The position numbers were made by a program, and so were the translations under genes. The notes beneath the pieces were generated by a model. That model was not told where the DNA came from and did no database searches. It saw only the letters and a list, made by a program, of their open reading frames with translations. This document shows, piece after piece, positions 36,421-45,918 of a stretch of DNA of 55,428 bases. Within the stretch, counting starts at the first letter, position 1. Each line of letters opens with the position of its first letter. The stretch is taken from NCBI GenBank assembly GCA_031395645.1, contig JANNJM010000019.1, positions 1 through 55,428 on the forward strand. Reading direction: 5' to 3'. The stretch comes from SHZI01 sp031395645 (GTDB taxonomy: Bacteria > Pseudomonadota > Gammaproteobacteria > Steroidobacterales > GCA-2729495).

Positions 36421-38850
36421 ATGCGGCGTGTGTTCCTCGCCTATGCCCTGTCGGGCTTCGTGGCGCTGGGCTACCAGGTGGCCTGGTTCCGGATTTTCGC
36501 CGACCTCTTCGGTTCGACGACGCTGACCTTTGCCCTGGTGATCTGCAACTTCATTGCAGGCCTCGGCCTGGGCTCGCTGCTGAGCCGGCGCTTCGCCGCG
36601 TTCTGTGCGCAGCGGCTGGGCTCAAGCGACACGCTGCGGATCTACGGATTCGTGGAGCTGCTGGCGGCGGCGGCGGCGCTGCTGACACTGGCGGCCATGG
36701 CGCTGCCGGCCGGGATCTGGGGTGACTTTCCGTATCACCTTGAGGACGGCATCTGGGTCGGCACGCTCTCCTATGCGCTGGGCAAGGTGGCGCTCGCGTC
36801 GCTCTGCCTGTTCCTGCCTTGTCTGTTCCTGGGCGTCACCTTCCCCCTGCTCTGCACCGCGTTCGTCGACACGCCAGAAGGTGGCCGCTTTCCCGCCGCA
36901 CTCTACGGGTGGAACACGCTCGGCGCGTGCTGCGGGGTGCTGGCCAGCCAGTTCCTGCTGCTGCCCTGGCTGGGCCACAGCGCCATGTTCGTCGTGATGA
37001 TCGGCCTGAACGCGACCATCGGCGTCGTGTTTCTGACGCTCGGTGGCGCACCCGCACCCGCACCCGCACCGGGCGCCGCGGCGGCGGCAGTCTCTGCGCC
37101 GGCGGTCGGCCGGGGCCCGGGGTTGCTGCTGACGGCCGCAACGCTCAGTGGCCTGCTGGCTGGCGCCCTCGAAGGCGACATGTTCAAGCGCATTGGCCTC
37201 GTGGTTGCCAACGGTCCCGGAGCGCTCGGTCCCGCCATCTCCTTCTGGGCCATCCTGGGCATCTTTCTCGCCAGTGCATTCGTCTGGCGGGTGAAGCGCC
37301 TGCGTCTCGTGCACATCAAGGTGGCGTTCGTGGTGGCCGCGATTTACTACGTCGCCGCCTGGTACTGGATGTATCCCGCCGTCACCGCCCTCGAGGCTGC
37401 CCATGCCGTGCCCGAATCCGCAGTACTGCTGTTTCGGGTCAACACCTTTCCCGGCAGTGTGGGCGAGTTGTTCCTCTTCGTCGGCGGCTGCGTTTTCGTG
37501 CCGTACTTTCTGGTTTCTCTGCTGCTTCCCTACGTGTGCAACCAGGTGCAGGGCAGCCGGGGTCACCTGGGGCTTGCCTACGGACTCAACACGGTTGCTT
37601 TCTGCATCGGCCTGATCGCCTTCACGCTGCTTGCGCCGCTCGTGAACATTTTTTATTCCCTGAAGCTGATGCTGGTACTGCTGGTGGCCGGAGTTGGCCT
37701 GCTGCTCGTTATTGCAGAGAACAAGGGTGTTCGTGCCTGGCAACCGGCAGCAGCGCTGGCGCTGTTCGTAGCCGGGTGCGTGTATACGCCCACGGAGTTT
37801 GATGCGAGCTATCTGGCGCCCGGCAGCGAGCAAACGCGCTACCGGGTCTCCTCTGTCAAGAGCGATGGCGCCAACACCACGTATGTCGCGCACATCCCCG
37901 ATGGGGCGCGCCTGTATTTCGGCAACATGTCGATGTCGGGGGTGAACGAGCTCTCCCAGACCTACATGCGCCTGATGGCCCACTTCCCGTTGCTGATGCA
38001 GAAGGACCCGGCCACTACGCTGCTCATCTGCTTTGGCGTGGGCAACACGGCCTCGGCCATTGCGGCGCACGCCAGTATCCGCCAGATCGACGTCGTCGAC
38101 CTGAATCGCCGGGTGTTTGAAACGGCCTGGGAGTTCGCGGATACCAATGGCCGGGTTTTCAGCGATCCACGGGTGCGGCTGATCAACGATGACGGGCGCA
38201 ACTTCCTGCGCCTCACGCGCAATACCTACGACCTGATCACCAGCGAGCCGCCGCCGCCGATGGCTGCTGGCGTTTACCGGCTCTACTCCCGTGAATACTA
38301 TGCATCGGCGCTCGCGCACCTGACGCCGCAGGGCATGATGACCCAGTGGCTGCCGATCTACCAGATGCCGATGCAGGCGGTGGCTGAGGCAATCGCCACG
38401 TTTGCCGAGGTCTTTCCGGAAACACTGCTCATCGTCGGCTCCGGCTCGGAGCTGATCCTGGTCGGCGCCCGCCAGCCGATGGATCTCTCGAGACTCGAGA
38501 GCAACTTCCCCGCGGCCGGACCGGTAGGGGAAGACCTGCGGCGCATTGGCGTCAGGACCCCTGCACAGCTTGCCGTACGCATCATGCGCACCGACGCGAG
38601 CCTGCGCCGTCAGTACCTCAGCGCGGGCCGCATCAGCGACCAGCACAACAACCTGGAGCACATGTTTCTGACGCCGGCCCAGGCGACCGTCATTCCGTAC
38701 TTCCCCGGCGAGGTTATTGATCTCCTTGAGGCGCAGGCGCCCCGGCTCGCGGCATCGGCAGTGCCGGTGATCAGCAGTGCCGGTGATCAGCCACCTGGGC
38801 CGCCTGCGGTATCGGGTGGAGCTCTTTCCGCTCTACAACGTAGTGGCTGA
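36421..38850 (+). CDS. Polytopic spermidine-synthase-like protein (5' part of a frameshifted gene)
   Basis: The ATG at 36421 follows AAGGAG seven bases upstream. The 809 residues start with MFS-like membrane segments, then from about residue 480 a polyamine aminopropyltransferase-like Rossmann domain: LLICFGVGNTASAIAAHA, VVDLNRRVFE, INDDGRNFLR, TSEPPPPMAAGVYRLYSREYY. The last 31 residues (from about 38758) are out of frame with the TPR sequence that would normally continue. A perfect 16-base tandem duplication at 38760-38791 causes the shift; with one copy removed the frame runs to 39496 as a 1019-residue protein. Confidence 0.82.
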   Translation: MRRVFLAYALSGFVALGYQVAWFRIFADLFGSTTLTFALVICNFIAGLGLGSLLSRRFAAFCAQRLGSSDTLRIYGFVELLAAAAALLTLAAMALPAGIWGDFPYHLEDGIWVGTLSYALGKVALASLCLFLPCLFLGVTFPLLCTAFVDTPEGGRFPAALYGWNTLGACCGVLASQFLLLPWLGHSAMFVVMIGLNATIGVVFLTLGGAPAPAPAPGAAAAAVSAPAVGRGPGLLLTAATLSGLLAGALEGDMFKRIGLVVANGPGALGPAISFWAILGIFLASAFVWRVKRLRLVHIKVAFVVAAIYYVAAWYWMYPAVTALEAAHAVPESAVLLFRVNTFPGSVGELFLFVGGCVFVPYFLVSLLLPYVCNQVQGSRGHLGLAYGLNTVAFCIGLIAFTLLAPLVNIFYSLKLMLVLLVAGVGLLLVIAENKGVRAWQPAAALALFVAGCVYTPTEFDASYLAPGSEQTRYRVSSVKSDGANTTYVAHIPDGARLYFGNMSMSGVNELSQTYMRLMAHFPLLMQKDPATTLLICFGVGNTASAIAAHASIRQIDVVDLNRRVFETAWEFADTNGRVFSDPRVRLINDDGRNFLRLTRNTYDLITSEPPPPMAAGVYRLYSREYYASALAHLTPQGMMTQWLPIYQMPMQAVAEAIATFAEVFPETLLIVGSGSELILVGARQPMDLSRLESNFPAAGPVGEDLRRIGVRTPAQLAVRIMRTDASLRRQYLSAGRISDQHNNLEHMFLTPAQATVIPYFPGEVIDLLEAQAPRLAASAVPVISSAGDQPPGPPAVSGGALSALQRSG
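38760..38791 (+). repeat. 16-bp perfect tandem duplication causing a frameshift
   Basis: AGTGCCGGTGATCAGC is repeated exactly at 38760-38775 and 38776-38791, with identity extending 2 bases to the left. Because 16 is not a multiple of 3, the second copy moves translation out of the frame that encodes the TPR domain. Two copies in tandem are prone to slipped-strand loss, so the event could be reversible. Confidence 0.9.
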
Positions 38851-39496
38851 TCGCGACATCGCGCTGGCCGCTGCCGACTGGAAGAGACTGACCTTGTTCG
38901 TGCGCAAGGCCGCAGACCGGAAGGCGCAGGGCGACGAGGCCGGCTTCCTCGAAGAACTTGCCGCCAGCGTGCAACTGGCCCCGGAACAGCCACGGCTGCT
39001 GATCGTGCTCGCCACCGAGCTGCTCCGGCTGGGGCGGCTTGGCGAGGCGGCAGAGTACCTGCGCATTTTTCTGCGCGTCGAACCCGAGGATGCCGTGGGC
39101 TATCTCACGCTCGCACAGGTGTTGCGCGCACAGGGATCCACGCGGCTTGCACTGGAGCAATACGGGCGGGTCAACGAGCTGCAGCCCGACCGGCCCGGCG
39201 TGCTGAACGAGATGGCGTGGCTGCGCGCTGTTTCGCCCGATGCGACGGTGCGGGACCCCGCTGCCGCCGTGCGTCTGGCCACGCGTGCGGCACAGCTCAC
39301 CGACCGGTCTGATCCCAACATCCTCGACACCCTGGCGGCCGCGTTCGCCGCAGCGGGTCGTTTCGATGACGCAGCGCGGACGGCGGGGGAGGCAATTATT
39401 CTCGCCCGGCGCCGCAATGATGCAAGCCTGGCCGCAGACGTTGAGCAGCGTCTCGCGGGCTACCAGCTGGGCCTGCCCTTTCTTGAGGAGCCTTGA
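38777..39496 (+). pseudogene. TPR domain, 3' part of the frameshifted spermidine-synthase-like gene
   Basis: The frame from GTG 38777 gives 239 residues: HLGRLRYRVELFPLYNVVADRDIALAAADWKR, then TPR-like helices (LLRLGRLGEAAEYLRIFLRVEPEDAVGYL) and the signature NEMAWLRAVSPD also seen in the GT-C/TPR protein. The start lies inside the 16-base repeat and overlaps the upstream frame by 74 bases without a ribosome site. A separate gene is therefore less likely than a displaced C-terminus. Reinitiation could still produce it. Confidence 0.65.
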
Positions 39497-39527
39497 GCGA
39501 GCGCCGCAGGCCCGCTAACCGCTCGCT
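39494..39527 (+). terminator. Hairpin after the TPR frame, weak terminator candidate
   Basis: AGCGAGCG (39496-39503) and CGCTCGCT (39520-39527) form an 8-bp stem that starts in the stop codon of the TPR frame. There is no T run, so it may be a pausing or mRNA-stabilising structure rather than an intrinsic terminator. Confidence 0.35.
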
Positions 39528-39581
39528 TGCAGGAACCTGCCCTGTCACTCAAAATTCCGGCCGTTGTTCACGGAGAAGTCC

Positions 39582-42029
39582 ATGCCCCGCATTCGCCTGC
39601 TGATGCTTGTGTTGCTCGCCGCGCTGGCCACTGGCTGTGCAAGCCCCGAGGAAAAAGCGGCGAACTATGTCAAGAGCGCCCAGGCGCTCTTTGACCAGGG
39701 CGATCTCAAGAAGGCGGGCATCGAAGCGCGGAACGCGCTGCAGATTCAGCCGAAGAACGCCCAGGCCCGCTTCATTCTGGCGCGGGTCGCCGGCAAGGAC
39801 GGCAACTTCAAGGAGATGTACGGCAATCTCCTGATTGCGGTGGAGTCCGATCCGGGGCTGGTCGCGGCGCGCCTGGACCTCGGCACGCTGCTCGTGCTCG
39901 CCGGCAATCCCAAGGACGCTGCCAGGCAGGCGGATGCCGTGGCAGCCCTCGCGCCGGACGATCCGGGCCTGCACGTGTTGCGGGCGCGACTGCTGATCGC
40001 TGCCAGGGACGGACCGGGCGCGAGGCGGGAACTGGATCGTGCCCTGGCGTTGCAGCCGGCGCTGCGGGATGCCGTCATCCTGAAGGCGGGCCTCATCGCG
40101 GAACTCGATCCGGACGCCGCCTTGCAAACCCTGGACGCGGCGATCGCCAGGGGCGGCAAGGCTGACAACATGGCATTTCGGACGATGCGCGCCAGCATCC
40201 TGCTGGCCAACAAACGCCTCGTGGAACTCGAAGCCGACTACCAGTCCCTGGCGAAGGATTACCCGGCTGACGCCCAGATCCAGAACGACCTCGCGTCGTT
40301 CTATGGCAGCCAGGGCCGCCTGGATGATGCGGAGCGCACGCTGCGTTCGTTCATTGCACAGGACCCGAAGAGCGCTGATACGCGCATCAACCTGGTGCGC
40401 TTCCTGGTCCAGTACCGGTCCCCCGACGCCGCAGAGGCCGCGCTCAAGGGGTTCATTGCCGAGCTGCCGGATGCCCTGTCCCTGCAGCTGCTCCTTGGTC
40501 AGATCTACGAACTGACCTTCAGGCTCGATGATGCGCTCAGGGTCTATGAGGGCGCGGCAAAGGCGTCGCCCACGACCACCGACGGCATCAAGGCCCGCGT
40601 GCGCATGGGCTCGATCTACCTCCAGCAGGGCCGCAACGACACCGGGCGCAGTGCCATCGAGGGTGTGCTGAAGGACGTCTCTGACAACGCCGATGCCCTG
40701 CTGTTGCGGGCGAACTGGCTGGTAGTGGACGGCAAGTTCGACGACGCCATCGCCGATATCCGTTCGGTCCTGCGCAGCCAGCCCAACAATCGCCAGGCCA
40801 TGCTCCTGCTGGCCCGCACCTACGGCGTGAGCCAGCAGGCGCCGCTTGCCAAGGAGGCGTATCGACAGCTGCTGAGCGCGGATCCCACCAACGCCGAAGC
40901 GCCCCGGGAACTCGCCTTGCTCGAAGCCCAGGGCGGCAACACGGCCGCGGCGCAGGAGGTTCTGCGCACCCGGCTCAAGGTCGATGCCAGGGATGCGGCC
41001 AGCAAGGCCCTCATGATTGATCTGCTGCTCGGTTCGCGGGACTTAAGCGCCGCAGAGGCGGCCGCCCGCGAAATGGTCGCCGGTGGCGACACTTCCGGCA
41101 TGGGCGAGTTGCAGCTGGCGCGGGCCTTGCAGGCCCAGGGGAAGTTCCCCGAGGCGATCGAGGCCTTCAAGCGCGTCCTGGAGAGGAACCCGGGCCAATC
41201 CGGGGCACTCGACGGCCTGGTGACATCGTTCCTCGCGGTGGGCCGCAAGGACGAAGCCGTCGCCGAGGCGGAAGCGGCGCTGCGCAAGGCGCCGGACAAC
41301 CCGGCGGTCGGCTTCACCCTGGCCGGGGCGTATGGTGCGGCCGGGCGCGTGGCCGATGCCGTGCCTGTCTATGAGCGACTCGCGAAGCAGCGTCCCGACG
41401 TGGCGCAGATCTGGTCAGCCTGGGCGGGGCTCTATCCGCAGGACCTCGACAAGCGTCTTGGCGTACTCCGGAAGGGACTGGCCGTCGTGCCCGACAACCC
41501 GGACCTGGCGGCTGCCATCGGTGAGGAACTGGAAATTGCCGGTCGCCTGGACGAGGCGATTGCACACTACGAGAAGGTACTGGCAGGTAATCCCGCCAAT
41601 GCCGGCATCGCCAACAACCTGGCCGCATTGCTGCTTGATCAGCGCACCGACAAGGCCAGTTTTGCCCGGGCGCTCGACCTCGCCAGGGGCTTTGGCACCT
41701 CCAGCAACCCGGCGTTCCTCGATACGCTCGGCTGGGCCCAGTACCGCAGCGGCGATTTCCTGCAGGCGGCAACCGTACTGGAGAGGGCGGTCATCGCCGC
41801 TGACGAACTGATATCGTCAACCCGGGCCCAGTTCGGTGAGGAGCAAAGTGCGCAGCTGGCGCGCCAGCTCGCGTCGCTCCACTACCACCTGGGGATGGCC
41901 TATCTCGCCAGTCAGAACAAGGTCGGCGCCCGTCAGGAACTGGGCAAGGCACTGGCCGACCCCAAGGCCGCGTTTCCGGGCATCGAAACGGCCCGCAAGG
42001 AACTGGCGAGGCTCGGTCCGGCGGGCTGA
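39582..42029 (+). CDS. prsT: PrsT-type TPR lipoprotein (copy 1)
   Basis: The ATG at 39582 has GGAGAAG upstream. The 815-residue product begins with a lipoprotein signal, LLAALATGCAS, lipidation site Cys19, then SPEEKAANYVKSAQALFDQGDLKKAGIEARNALQ. Over twenty TPR-like units follow to the C-terminus. Length, lipobox and opening match the PEP-CTERM-system TPR lipoprotein PrsT, thought to organise export of exopolysaccharide or sorted proteins in the periplasm. A second copy (45919-48321) is in the same locus, each near an exosortase. Confidence 0.9.
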   Translation: MPRIRLLMLVLLAALATGCASPEEKAANYVKSAQALFDQGDLKKAGIEARNALQIQPKNAQARFILARVAGKDGNFKEMYGNLLIAVESDPGLVAARLDLGTLLVLAGNPKDAARQADAVAALAPDDPGLHVLRARLLIAARDGPGARRELDRALALQPALRDAVILKAGLIAELDPDAALQTLDAAIARGGKADNMAFRTMRASILLANKRLVELEADYQSLAKDYPADAQIQNDLASFYGSQGRLDDAERTLRSFIAQDPKSADTRINLVRFLVQYRSPDAAEAALKGFIAELPDALSLQLLLGQIYELTFRLDDALRVYEGAAKASPTTTDGIKARVRMGSIYLQQGRNDTGRSAIEGVLKDVSDNADALLLRANWLVVDGKFDDAIADIRSVLRSQPNNRQAMLLLARTYGVSQQAPLAKEAYRQLLSADPTNAEAPRELALLEAQGGNTAAAQEVLRTRLKVDARDAASKALMIDLLLGSRDLSAAEAAAREMVAGGDTSGMGELQLARALQAQGKFPEAIEAFKRVLERNPGQSGALDGLVTSFLAVGRKDEAVAEAEAALRKAPDNPAVGFTLAGAYGAAGRVADAVPVYERLAKQRPDVAQIWSAWAGLYPQDLDKRLGVLRKGLAVVPDNPDLAAAIGEELEIAGRLDEAIAHYEKVLAGNPANAGIANNLAALLLDQRTDKASFARALDLARGFGTSSNPAFLDTLGWAQYRSGDFLQAATVLERAVIAADELISSTRAQFGEEQSAQLARQLASLHYHLGMAYLASQNKVGARQELGKALADPKAAFPGIETARKELARLGPAG

Positions 42030-42053
42030 TTCCGGGCCGGACTGTGGTTGGCG

Positions 42054-42848
42054 CTAGCCGCGCAGGAACGCCGCGACCTGCCGGCTCCACGCCTCGGGCT
42101 GCTCATCGATGATGTCGATGGTGCCACCCTCGAGTTCCGCGTAGGCGAACTGGGGCCAGCGTGCCCGCGCACGCTGCGACAGGTAGTAGATCGCATCGCC
42201 CGTGTTGGCGAGGATCAGGCAGGGCTGTGTCAGCCGGTCGATCGCTTCCTCGTGTCGGTAGTCCATCACCGCGTCGTGGGCGTACCACACGGTGCGGCCG
42301 GCCGTGAGCCCGTGCACGAAGTTGGCGTGGAAGGCCTCCAGATCGGTCCACTGGGGCTGGGCGTTGAAGCGGAAGTCCCAGAGTTCCTGGATGTGGCTGC
42401 CGTCCCAGCGCAGGTTCCATTCCTTCTCGCGTGCGAGCAGCGCCCGCCACTGTCCCCGTTCCTCATCGCTCATCGGCAGCGGCCCGTTGAGGATGACCTT
42501 GTGTACCCGGTCCGGAAACTGCAGGGCTGCTTCCGTGACGACGACCGCGCCGGTGTGATGCCCGAGCACGCTCGCCGTTTTCAGGCCGAGATGATCGAGG
42601 ACCGCAGGGACGATGTGGGCATAGTCGGCGATGCCGGGTGGCGCGTCCGGGAGGTCGGAGCCACCAAAGCCCGGCAGGTCAATGGCAATGGGACGGAGAC
42701 CCAGGCCGGCCAGGGGGGCCATCACCCGGGCGAATTGGACAATGTCTGTCGGTGACTGGTGGGACAGCAGCAGCGGGACTCCCGACCCGCACTCTGCGTA
42801 GTGAATCTGACCCCAGCGCCCGGGTGCGTAGCCTTTGATTATCTGCAT
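42054..42848 (-). CDS. Alpha/beta hydrolase with degenerate active site
   Basis: The 264-residue protein is recognisable as an alpha/beta hydrolase (IAIDLPGFGGSDLPD, LGHHTGAVVV, LILANTGDAIYYLS). At the nucleophile elbow, the sequence is G96-H-H98-T-G100, with His98 in place of Ser, Asp or Cys. At the C-terminal catalytic position the usual GGTH has become EGGTIDIIDEQPEAW, without His. Asp218 is kept. It probably lacks ordinary hydrolase chemistry. It lies alone on the minus strand between prsT1 and xrtD2. Confidence 0.85.
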   Translation of the reverse strand: MQIIKGYAPGRWGQIHYAECGSGVPLLLSHQSPTDIVQFARVMAPLAGLGLRPIAIDLPGFGGSDLPDAPPGIADYAHIVPAVLDHLGLKTASVLGHHTGAVVVTEAALQFPDRVHKVILNGPLPMSDEERGQWRALLAREKEWNLRWDGSHIQELWDFRFNAQPQWTDLEAFHANFVHGLTAGRTVWYAHDAVMDYRHEEAIDRLTQPCLILANTGDAIYYLSQRARARWPQFAYAELEGGTIDIIDEQPEAWSRQVAAFLRG

Positions 42849-43037
42849 GGATCAAGTGTCGCACAGCCCGGAATCAGCCCGCCTGGTCATTTTTGCGCCG
42901 CAGTCCGGGCGAGGTGGATAATCCGTAACCCAATTTCGTGCACTCGTCCCTTCGCCAACCCCGGCCATCCCTGTCAAGATTCGCCGCGGGATGCCTGCTG
43001 GCCCCAATGGTCCGCGTCAAAAAAGTAACAAAGAATC

Positions 43038-44723
43038 ATGAGCAGCACCGCAACGGACTCCGCACTGCCCGGTAACCCTTCGCAGCGAGCCAGTGGTCTC
43101 CTGCAGGTGCTGGCGATCATCGCAGTCACCGCCGTGGCCGCCCTGGTCCTGTTCCGGGACGGGCTCGCCAACATGTACACCATGTGGAACGAGCCCGAGT
43201 ACAACCACGGCTACATGATCCCGTTCGTGGCGGTCTACCTGCTGTGGCTGCGGGCACGGGAGATCGGGTCGGCCACCCTCACGGGTTCCTGGCTCGGTGT
43301 GGCCCTGCTGCTGGTCAGTTTCGCGATCCTGTTTTTAGGCGACCGGAGCGCGCTGTTTGCGCTGACCCAGTACGCGTTTGTGCTGGCTTTGTGGGCGCTG
43401 GTGTACTCCGCCGGCGGTTCCCGGGCCATGGGCCTGATGTGGGTGCCGCTGCTCTACCTCGTGTTCATGGTGCCGCTGCCGGATTTCATTACCCAGAAGC
43501 TCACGGCTAACCTGCAGCTGTTGTCGTCGCAGATCGGCGTGGCCGTGATCCGGACCGCTGGCATGTCCGTGTTCCTCGAGGGCAACGTCATCGACCTCGG
43601 TGCCTACAAGCTGCAGGTAGCCGAGGCCTGCAGTGGCATGCGCTATCTCTTTCCGCTGCTCAGCTTCGGTTTTCTGTGCGCCGTGCTGTTCCGCGGGCGC
43701 TGGTGGCAGCGTCTCATCCTGCTGGTCTCGACCGTGCCCATCACGATCCTGATGAACAGTTTCCGCATCGGGGTCATCGGTATCCTGGTGAACTACTGGG
43801 GTATCGAGCAGGCTGAAGGCTTCCTGCACGACTTCGAGGGCTGGGTGATCTTCATGGCCTCCGTCGGCGTGCTGTTCACCGAAGTCTGGATCTTCGCCCG
43901 CATGGAGGGCCGGCGGTTCCTGGAAATCTTTGGCCTCGACCTGCCGCCGGTCGCCGATTTCACGGCACTGCTTGGCAACCTCCGGCCGAACCGCACGCTG
44001 TATGCCGCCGTCGCCATACTGCTCGTCGCTGCCGCCGTGAGCCTCACCATCAGCCGTCCACCCACCCTGATTGCCGAGCGGTCGCCGCTGTCGACCTTCC
44101 CGTCGCGCATCGGCGAGTTCGAGGGCCAGTCAGGCTTCATCGACAAGATCTACCTCGATGAACTCCGCGTTTCCGACTACCTGATCAGCAGCTACCGGCG
44201 GCCGGCGGACGTGGCTCCGGTCGAGCTGTGGATTGCCTATTACAACTCGCAGGTCAAGGGCGCCTCGGTGCACTCGCCCCAGGCCTGCCTGCCCGGCGGC
44301 GGCGGCTGGCAGATCGAGAGTTTCACGCAGCGCGAAGTCCCCAACGTGCTGCCGGATGGCAGCGCCATGGTGGTGAACCGCGTGGAGATTGCGCTGGGTG
44401 AGGAACGCCAGCTGATCTACTACTGGTTCGCCCAGCGCGGCCGGGCCCTCACCAACGAATTCCTGGTCAAGTGGTTTATTTTCTGGGATGGCCTGATGAC
44501 GAATCGCGCCGACGGCGCACTCGTGCGGTTCTCCACCTACGTGGGCGACAAATCTGCGCTGCCTGAGGCCGACGCGCGACTCGCGGCCTTCATGCGGGCC
44601 GCGGATCCGAAGCTGGCCTTCCACCTGCCCGGCTCCAGCGCGAAGCTCCGCGAGGCGACGGCTGCGGAGCTGGCGGCGCTGGAGTTCCGGCCCATGGCCG
44701 CGGCTCCCGCAAGCGACGAATAG
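43038..44723 (+). CDS. xrtD: XrtD-type exosortase fused to EpsI domain (copy 2)
   Basis: A 561-residue paralog of the protein at 22981 with the same two-part layout. The triad is Cys198 (VAEACSGMRYL), Arg243 (MNSFRIGVIG) and His264 (EGFLHDFEGW). The EpsI-type domain has HSPQACLPGGGGWQ and NRADGALVRF. It differs enough from copy 1 to be an old duplication rather than a recent one. It is followed after 6 bases by wecB and then prsT2. Whether the two exosortases share substrates is unknown. Confidence 0.93.
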   Translation: MSSTATDSALPGNPSQRASGLLQVLAIIAVTAVAALVLFRDGLANMYTMWNEPEYNHGYMIPFVAVYLLWLRAREIGSATLTGSWLGVALLLVSFAILFLGDRSALFALTQYAFVLALWALVYSAGGSRAMGLMWVPLLYLVFMVPLPDFITQKLTANLQLLSSQIGVAVIRTAGMSVFLEGNVIDLGAYKLQVAEACSGMRYLFPLLSFGFLCAVLFRGRWWQRLILLVSTVPITILMNSFRIGVIGILVNYWGIEQAEGFLHDFEGWVIFMASVGVLFTEVWIFARMEGRRFLEIFGLDLPPVADFTALLGNLRPNRTLYAAVAILLVAAAVSLTISRPPTLIAERSPLSTFPSRIGEFEGQSGFIDKIYLDELRVSDYLISSYRRPADVAPVELWIAYYNSQVKGASVHSPQACLPGGGGWQIESFTQREVPNVLPDGSAMVVNRVEIALGEERQLIYYWFAQRGRALTNEFLVKWFIFWDGLMTNRADGALVRFSTYVGDKSALPEADARLAAFMRAADPKLAFHLPGSSAKLREATAAELAALEFRPMAAAPASDE

Positions 44724-44729
44724 GCCTGC

Positions 44730-45824
44730 ATGTCCCGCCCGATTCTCCACATCATCGCCGCTGCCCGTCCCAATTTCATGAAGGTGGCGCCGCTGTGGCA
44801 TGCCCTGGTTGCCGACGGTACTTTCGACGCCCGGCTGGTGCACACCGGGCAGCATTACGACGCGAACATGTCCGATGCGTTTTTCAAAGACCTCAAGCTG
44901 CCCGAACCGCACCACCACCTCGGCGTTGGCAGCGGCAGTCATGCCGAGCAGACCGCCCGCGTGATGATGGCCTACGAACCCGTGGCAAGTGCGGAACGGC
45001 CGGTGTTTACGATCGTCGTGGGGGACGTCAATTCCACGGCCGCCGTGGCGCTGGTCTGCGCCAAGCTGGGTTTGCGCACCGTGCACCTCGAGGCGGGCCT
45101 GCGCAGCTTCGACCGCGGCATGCCGGAGGAGATCAACCGCCTCGTTACCGACGTGCTGGCGGACCTGCTGTGGACGCCGTCGCCGGACGGCGATGAGAAC
45201 CTGCGGCACGAAGGCATCCCGGCCAGCCGCATCGAGCGCGTTGGCAATATCATGCTCGATTCCTACGAGCTCCAGCGCGAGCACATCGAGACGGACGGCA
45301 CTTTCCGGCAGCTCGGGCTCGAGCCCCGGCGCTACGGGGTGGTCACGCTGCACCGGCCGTCCAACGTGGACGACGCCGCCACGCTGACGCTGCTGGCCGA
45401 GGCCCTCACCCGGGTGGCCGCCGATCTGCCGCTGGTCTTCCCGGTGCACCCCCGCACGCGGAAGAACCTGGCTGAATTTGGCCTGCTGGCCGCCCTGGAG
45501 CAAGCGCCTGGCATGCAGCTCTGCGAGCCGGTTGGCTATATACAGTTCATGAACCTGGTAAGTCATGCGGCCCTGTGCATCACCGACTCCGGTGGCGTGC
45601 AGGAAGAGACCACCTACCTCGACATCCCGTGCCTGACGCTCCGGCCCAACACCGAGCGGCCGATCACGGTGACGGAGGGCACGAACAAGCTCGTGAAGCC
45701 GGCCAACCTGGTTGCCGAGGCCGGCAAGGCACTGAAGGGCGACTGGCCGCACGGCCGGCGCCCCGATCGCTGGGACGGCAAGACCGCCGCTCGGTGCGTC
45801 GCGAGCCTGAAACGGCACCTGTAG
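44730..45824 (+). CDS. wecB: UDP-N-acetylglucosamine 2-epimerase, non-hydrolysing
   Basis: The 364-residue protein has IIAAARPNFMKVAPLWHAL, HTGQHYD, HLEAGLRSFDRGMPEEINRLVTD and ITDSGGVQEETTYLDIPCLTLRPNTERP, all diagnostic of WecB-type epimerases. It interconverts UDP-GlcNAc and UDP-ManNAc for surface polysaccharide. Its stop codon lies inside the left arm of the 29-base inverted repeat at 45821-45883. It is co-oriented with xrtD2, 6 bases downstream. No wecC dehydrogenase gene is visible nearby. Confidence 0.95.
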   Translation: MSRPILHIIAAARPNFMKVAPLWHALVADGTFDARLVHTGQHYDANMSDAFFKDLKLPEPHHHLGVGSGSHAEQTARVMMAYEPVASAERPVFTIVVGDVNSTAAVALVCAKLGLRTVHLEAGLRSFDRGMPEEINRLVTDVLADLLWTPSPDGDENLRHEGIPASRIERVGNIMLDSYELQREHIETDGTFRQLGLEPRRYGVVTLHRPSNVDDAATLTLLAEALTRVAADLPLVFPVHPRTRKNLAEFGLLAALEQAPGMQLCEPVGYIQFMNLVSHAALCITDSGGVQEETTYLDIPCLTLRPNTERPITVTEGTNKLVKPANLVAEAGKALKGDWPHGRRPDRWDGKTAARCVASLKRHL

Positions 45825-45883
45825 GTAAATGGGGACATGCCTAATTTCGACTTACGAAATTAGGCATGTCCCCATTTACCTAC
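45821..45883. repeat. 29-bp perfect inverted repeat with 5-base loop
   Basis: The arm 45821-45849 (starting GTAGGTAAATGGGGACATGC) is repeated exactly in reverse complement at 45855-45883, around loop ACTTA. It contains the wecB stop codon and precedes prsT2. The ATGGGGACATGC-type sequence resembles REP units mobilised by REP-associated tyrosine transposases; as RNA it would be a very stable hairpin that could block 3' exonucleases or reduce read-through into prsT2. Confidence 0.85.
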
Positions 45884-45918
45884 CTACAATACCGGCCAAG
45901 ACATTGAGGACCATCGCT

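Noticed and set aside
45829..45918. Upstream extension of prsT2 (MGTCLISTYEIRHV...)
   Set aside because: It is read-through of the inverted repeat; the lipoprotein signal starts at 45919 with a ribosome site.
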